NCBI GenBank assembly: GCA_934667865.1
Contig: CAKUMR010000040.1
Location: 1 to 8,268, forward strand
DNA from: an uncultured Oscillospiraceae bacterium
GTDB taxonomy: Bacteria; Bacillota_A; Clostridia; Oscillospirales; Oscillospiraceae
Direction: 5' to 3'
Length of the DNA stretch: 8,268 nt
In this document: in pieces, positions 5,919 through 8,268 of the stretch
Layout: each line of letters opens with the position of its first letter
Numbering within the stretch: the stretch's first letter is position 1
The notes under the pieces: model-generated
Told to the model about the DNA's origin: nothing
What the model saw: only the letters and a program-made list of their open reading frames with translations
The model's database searches: none
Position numbers and translations under genes: made by a program

Positions 5919-6803
5919 ATGGATTATCGCAACTGCACGCTCTGCCCGCGGCGCTGCGGCGTCGACCGCGCCGCAGGACAGCTCGGCTTCTGCCGGATGC
6001 CGGCGGAGCTGCGCGTCGCGCGCACGATGCTGCATTACGGTGAGGAGCCGGCCATTGCCGGGAGCTTCGGCACGGGCGCGGTCTTTTTCAGCGGCTGCAC
6101 GCTGCACTGCGTGTTCTGCCAGAATCAGACGATCAGCTGGGACGGTGCGGGTGCGCTCATGACCCCGCAGGCACTCCGGTCAACATTGGAACGACTGATC
6201 GACGAAGGCGCGCAGAGCATCGACCTTGTCACGCCGACGCACTTTCTGCCCTCCATCCTCCCCGCACTCACGCCGAAGCTGCCCGTTCCCGTCGTCTACA
6301 ACTGCGGCGGCTACGAGCGCGTGGAGACGCTGCGCGCGCTGGAGGGGCTGGTGGACATCTACCTGCCGGACATGAAATACGCGGACAACCAGCTTGCCGC
6401 GCAGCTCTCCGCCGCGCCGGACTATTTTGAGGTCGCGGCCGCAGCGATTGAAGAAATGTACCGCCAGACCGGTCCCGTCGTGATGGAGGACGACCAGATG
6501 CAGCGCGGCGTGCTGATCCGCCACCTCGTCCTGCCCGGACATCTGGACAACACCCTGCGCGTGCTGGACTGGATTGCCGCCAGTTTCCCCAAAAATGCCG
6601 TGATGCTCTCCCTCATGAGCCAATACGTCCCCATGGGACGCGCGAAAACCATGCCGCCCCTCGACCGTCGGCTGACGCAGGAGGAATACGACGGCGCGGT
6701 TTCGTGGATGCAGCTATGCGGGCTGGGCTTCGGCTACACGCAGGACCCCGCCGCCGCAACGACCGAGCTGCTGCCCGATTTTGGCAGCCCGAAAAATTCC
6801 TGA
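5919..6803 (+). CDS. Radical SAM protein, PflX-like (COG1313 type)
   Basis: A 294-residue radical SAM protein resembling pyruvate formate-lyase activating enzymes. SGCTLHCVFCQN supplies the CxxxCxxC motif (Cys59, 63, 66) that holds the 4Fe-4S cluster cleaving SAM. Four further cysteines precede it in MDYRNCTLCPRRCGVDRA and GFC (Cys6, 9, 13, 25), a pattern typical of the PflX-like group that could hold a second cluster or zinc. NCGGYE and DIYLPDMKY lie in the barrel, and the C-terminal part (GQ-like LPGHLDNT, SLMSQYVP) fits the same group. The substrate is unknown; no glycyl-radical enzyme is in the window. ATG 5919 is preceded by GGAGG at a short spacing of 4 bases. The frame is open far upstream, but that part is antisense to rlmD. 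It runs towards lexA with no terminator between, so some lexA mRNA may come from read-through. Confidence 0.92.
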   Translation: MDYRNCTLCPRRCGVDRAAGQLGFCRMPAELRVARTMLHYGEEPAIAGSFGTGAVFFSGCTLHCVFCQNQTISWDGAGALMTPQALRSTLERLIDEGAQSIDLVTPTHFLPSILPALTPKLPVPVVYNCGGYERVETLRALEGLVDIYLPDMKYADNQLAAQLSAAPDYFEVAAAAIEEMYRQTGPVVMEDDQMQRGVLIRHLVLPGHLDNTLRVLDWIAASFPKNAVMLSLMSQYVPMGRAKTMPPLDRRLTQEEYDGAVSWMQLCGLGFGYTQDPAAATTELLPDFGSPKNS

Positions 6804-6815
6804 AACAAATGTTTG
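6802..6815. promoter_or_regulatory. SOS box 1 (LexA operator)
   Basis: GAAACAAATGTTTG matches the Gram-positive SOS box CGAACRNRYGTTYG at 12 of 14 positions, missing only the first two. It begins inside the TGA stop codon of the radical SAM gene and overlaps the lexA -35 element at 6813-6818. Bound LexA would block the lexA promoter, giving autoregulation. Confidence 0.75.
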
Positions 6816-6841
6816 CTTTTTGCGGTAAGATGTGCTATACT
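6813..6841 (+). promoter_or_regulatory. lexA promoter (extended -10)
   Basis: TTGCTT (6813-6818) is followed after 17 bases by TATACT (6836-6841, 5/6 to TATAAT), which carries a TGC extension directly upstream. The -35 is weak, and the extended -10 probably compensates. A candidate LexA site overlaps each element. Start of transcription is expected near 6848. Confidence 0.7.
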
Positions 6842-6854
6842 GAACATACGACCG
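6841..6854. promoter_or_regulatory. Possible SOS box 2, weaker
   Basis: TGAACATACGACCG matches CGAACRNRYGTTYG at 11 of 14 positions: the left half-site GAAC is perfect and the right half is degraded. It overlaps the last base of the lexA -10 and the transcription start region, just before the ribosome site. It could be a second, lower-affinity LexA operator. Confidence 0.45.
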
Positions 6855-6870
6855 AAAAAGGAGGATGCGT

Positions 6871-7443
6871 ATGGGCAGAACGAGTACAAAGCGCGGCGAG
6901 ATTCTGGAATTTCTCAAGGATTTTTCCGCGCGCAAGGGCTATGCCCCCTCCGTGCGCGAGATCATGCAGGCCGTCGGGCTCAAGTCCACCGCCTCCGTAC
7001 ACTACCATCTCTCCGAGCTCCACAAGGCCGGGCTGATCACCGTGGACGGCACAAAAAACCGCGCCATCACCCTGCCGGAGGAGCAGAAGGGTCTGCCCAT
7101 CATCGGCGTGGTCACTGCCGGTCAGCCCATTCTGGCGCAGGAAAATGTCGAGGGCTACCTCCCCTGGGAGGGTGATGAGGGCTGCTTCGTCCTGCGTGTG
7201 CGCGGCGATTCCATGATCGAAGCAGGCATCCTCGACGGCGACAAGATCGTCGTGCATCCCCAGCAGACCGCGGACAACGGACAGATCGTCGTGGCGCTTC
7301 TGGGCGACGAGGCGACGGTCAAGCGCCTGCGCCGCAGCCGCGATGAGGTGTGGCTGATGCCGGAGAATCCGGCCTACTCCCCCATCGACGGGCGCGAGGC
7401 GCAGATCCTCGGCCGGGTGAAGGCCGTCGTGCGCGAATATTGA
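6871..7443 (+). CDS. lexA: LexA SOS repressor
   Basis: The SOS-response repressor and autoprotease, 190 residues, slightly short for the family (about 200-205). The N-terminal winged helix-turn-helix covers about residues 1-68 (TKRGEILEFLKDFSARKGYA, PSVREIMQAVGLKSTASVHY). The self-cleavage bond is Ala83-Gly84 in VVTAGQPILA. The S24 peptidase domain has nucleophile Ser114 in VRGDSMIEAG and general base Lys151 in EATVKR. All parts needed for RecA-stimulated cleavage are present. I chose ATG 6871 because AAAGGAGG lies 6 bases upstream; the in-frame ATG at 6865 directly touches the GGAGG and is too close. The short linker between DNA-binding and protease domains accounts for the small size. It has its own promoter with candidate LexA boxes on both sides and its own terminator, so it is a self-contained unit lying between the two parS sites. 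Confidence 0.97.
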   Translation: MGRTSTKRGEILEFLKDFSARKGYAPSVREIMQAVGLKSTASVHYHLSELHKAGLITVDGTKNRAITLPEEQKGLPIIGVVTAGQPILAQENVEGYLPWEGDEGCFVLRVRGDSMIEAGILDGDKIVVHPQQTADNGQIVVALLGDEATVKRLRRSRDEVWLMPENPAYSPIDGREAQILGRVKAVVREY

Positions 7444-7460
7444 TTATATTATAATGTATA

Positions 7461-7489
7461 GGCGGTGGGTTCCAGACCTGCCGCCTTTT
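7461..7489 (+). terminator. Rho-independent terminator of lexA
   Basis: GGCGGTGGGT and ACCTGCCGCC form a 10-bp stem around the loop TCCAG, followed by TTTTGTTT. Two inner pairs are G-U wobbles on the plus strand but mismatches on the minus strand, so it suits plus-strand RNA. It begins 18 bases after the lexA stop, and its T tract runs straight into the second parS. Confidence 0.85.
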
Positions 7490-7504
7490 GTTTCACGTGA
7501 AACA
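7489..7504. promoter_or_regulatory. parS: parS centromere site 2
   Basis: A second perfect TGTTTCACGTGAAACA, identical to the copy at 5840. It sits between the lexA terminator, whose last T is its first base, and the parA promoter, whose -35 starts 19 bases beyond it. ParB loaded here could affect parA expression as well as segregation. Confidence 0.95.
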
Positions 7505-7544
7505 CAGTTTTTTCAGAAACGGTTGAAAAAGAGAAAAAACTGTG
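7503..7544. repeat. Perfect 12-bp inverted repeat across the parA promoter
   Basis: CACAGTTTTTTC (7503-7514) and GAAAAAACTGTG (7533-7544) are exact reverse complements separated by 18 bases. The left arm shares two bases with parS. The right arm ends within the TG extension of the -10, and the -35 lies between the arms. Because it is upstream of the expected transcript, it would act as DNA, for example as an operator, not as an RNA hairpin. Confidence 0.65.
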
Positions 7545-7551
7545 CTATCAT
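7523..7551 (+). promoter_or_regulatory. parA promoter (extended -10)
   Basis: TTGAAA (7523-7528, 4/6 to TTGACA) is followed by a 17-base spacer and TATCAT (7546-7551, 5/6 to TATAAT) with a TGC extension just upstream. Transcription should begin near 7558. The same TGTGCTAT string is found at the lexA -10. This gives parA its own promoter after the lexA terminator. Confidence 0.75.
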
Positions 7552-7575
7552 AAAACCCGAAAAGGAGGCGGCGCT

Positions 7576-8268
7576 ATGGCAAGGATCGTTGCAGTCGTCA
7601 ATCAGAAGGGCGGCGTCGGGAAAACCACCACCGCCGTCAACCTCACCGCGGCGCTGACCGCCGCCGGTTCCCGCGTTCTGCTCTGCGATTTTGACCCGCA
7701 GGCAAACGCCACATCAGGCCTCGGCGTGGACAAAAAGCACGCGCCGCACAGCGCCTATGAGATGATCATCGGGGAAGTTTCCCCGGAAAAAGCCGTCGTC
7801 CACACCGACTTCGGCGACGTCATCCCCTCCGGCTCCGACCTTGCAGGCGCGGGCGTGGAGCTGATCGAGCTGGAGCAGCGCGAGTTCCGTCTGAAAAACG
7901 CGCTGGAGCAGCTCAAGGATAAATACGACTATATCTTCATCGACTGCCCGCCCTCTCTGGAGCTGCTGACGCTCAACGCCCTGTGCGCGGCGGACAGCGT
8001 GCTGATCCCCGTGCAGTGTGAATATTTCGCGCTGGAGGGCCTGAGCGACCTGATGTCCACGCTGCGCGCGATCAAGCGGCGGCTGAACCCAAGCATCAGC
8101 GTATTCGGCGTGCTGCTGACGATGTACGACGGCCGCACGAATTTCTCCAATCAGGTGGCGCAGGAGGTGCGGCGGCACTTCCCCGGCAAGGTCTTTGCGT
8201 CGGTCATTCCGCGCAACGTCCGTCTGGCCGAGGCGCCGAGCCACGGTCTGCCCGTCACAATTTATGAC
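7576..8268 (+). CDS. parA: ParA/Soj chromosome-partition ATPase, 3' end missing
   Basis: Chromosomal ParA (Soj) ATPase; 231 residues are in the window and the frame is open at the right edge, so roughly 20-35 residues are missing. The start MARIVAVVNQKGGVGKTTTA carries the deviant Walker A motif with signature Lys11 and Lys16. LLCDFDPQAN holds Asp40, and YIFIDCPPS is Walker B. These fall at the same positions as in Bacillus subtilis Soj. The C-terminal part includes GVLLTMYDGRTNFSNQV and SVIPRNVRLAEAPSHGLPV, typical of Soj. There is no N-terminal helix-turn-helix, so it is the short chromosomal type, not the plasmid P1 type. It binds DNA as an ATP dimer and works with ParB on parS to segregate origins and, in some species, to tune DnaA. 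AAAGGAGG lies 7 bases before the ATG. parB is expected directly downstream, outside the window. Confidence 0.97.
   Translation, partial: MARIVAVVNQKGGVGKTTTAVNLTAALTAAGSRVLLCDFDPQANATSGLGVDKKHAPHSAYEMIIGEVSPEKAVVHTDFGDVIPSGSDLAGAGVELIELEQREFRLKNALEQLKDKYDYIFIDCPPSLELLTLNALCAADSVLIPVQCEYFALEGLSDLMSTLRAIKRRLNPSISVFGVLLTMYDGRTNFSNQVAQEVRRHFPGKVFASVIPRNVRLAEAPSHGLPVTIYD

Noticed and set aside
1..8268. CRISPR arrays, tRNA or rRNA genes, insertion sequences, phage genes
   Set aside because: None seen: no regularly spaced repeats, no cloverleaf or rRNA-like sequence, no transposase or integrase motif.

Overview
The window looks like a chromosomal segment from a GC-rich member of the Clostridia, probably an Oscillospiraceae/Ruminococcaceae-type gut Firmicute. 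This is inferred from strong AAGGAGG-type ribosome binding sites before nearly every gene, TG-extended -10 promoters, a Gram-positive-type (Cheo-like) SOS box before lexA, a 4Fe-4S RlmD-type methyltransferase, and a lipoprotein flavodoxin of a kind common in gut Clostridia. No rRNA, tRNA, CRISPR array or insertion sequence was seen, and no gene-free stretch exceeds 300 bases.

Left part (1-5837), all genes on the minus strand. Transcription runs from rlmD (23S rRNA m5U methyltransferase) into a LysR-type regulator gene. A 15-bp hairpin terminator follows it. Next comes a tightly packed five-gene operon: a MerR-type regulator, a flavodoxin with a lipoprotein signal, a 285-residue aldo/keto reductase, a double-domain carboxymuconolactone-decarboxylase-fold protein, and a second aldo/keto reductase. 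The second reductase carries a one-base deletion and runs off the left edge. Gaps inside the operon are only about 10-30 bases, so it reads as one redox/electrophile-response unit. The promoter assigned to it starts inside the terminator hairpin of the gene before it.

Right part (5838-8268), genes on the plus strand. A PflX-type (COG1313-like) radical SAM protein, LexA, and the start of ParA/Soj (cut by the right edge) lie in that order. The main result is two perfect 16-bp parS centromere sites (TGTTTCACGTGAAACA) at 5840-5855 and 7489-7504. One lies in the divergent rlmD / radical SAM promoter region. The other lies between the lexA terminator and the parA promoter. With parA beside them, this marks a chromosome-partition locus that is probably near the replication origin, with parB expected just beyond the right edge.

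lexA appears self-regulated: a 12/14 match to the SOS box overlaps its -35 region and an 11/14 match overlaps the end of its -10. The parA promoter is straddled by a perfect 12-bp inverted repeat that abuts parS. I see no clearly novel multi-gene system. The most interesting points are the packing of partition, SOS and promoter elements, the terminator-overlapping MerR promoter, and the frameshifted reductase.
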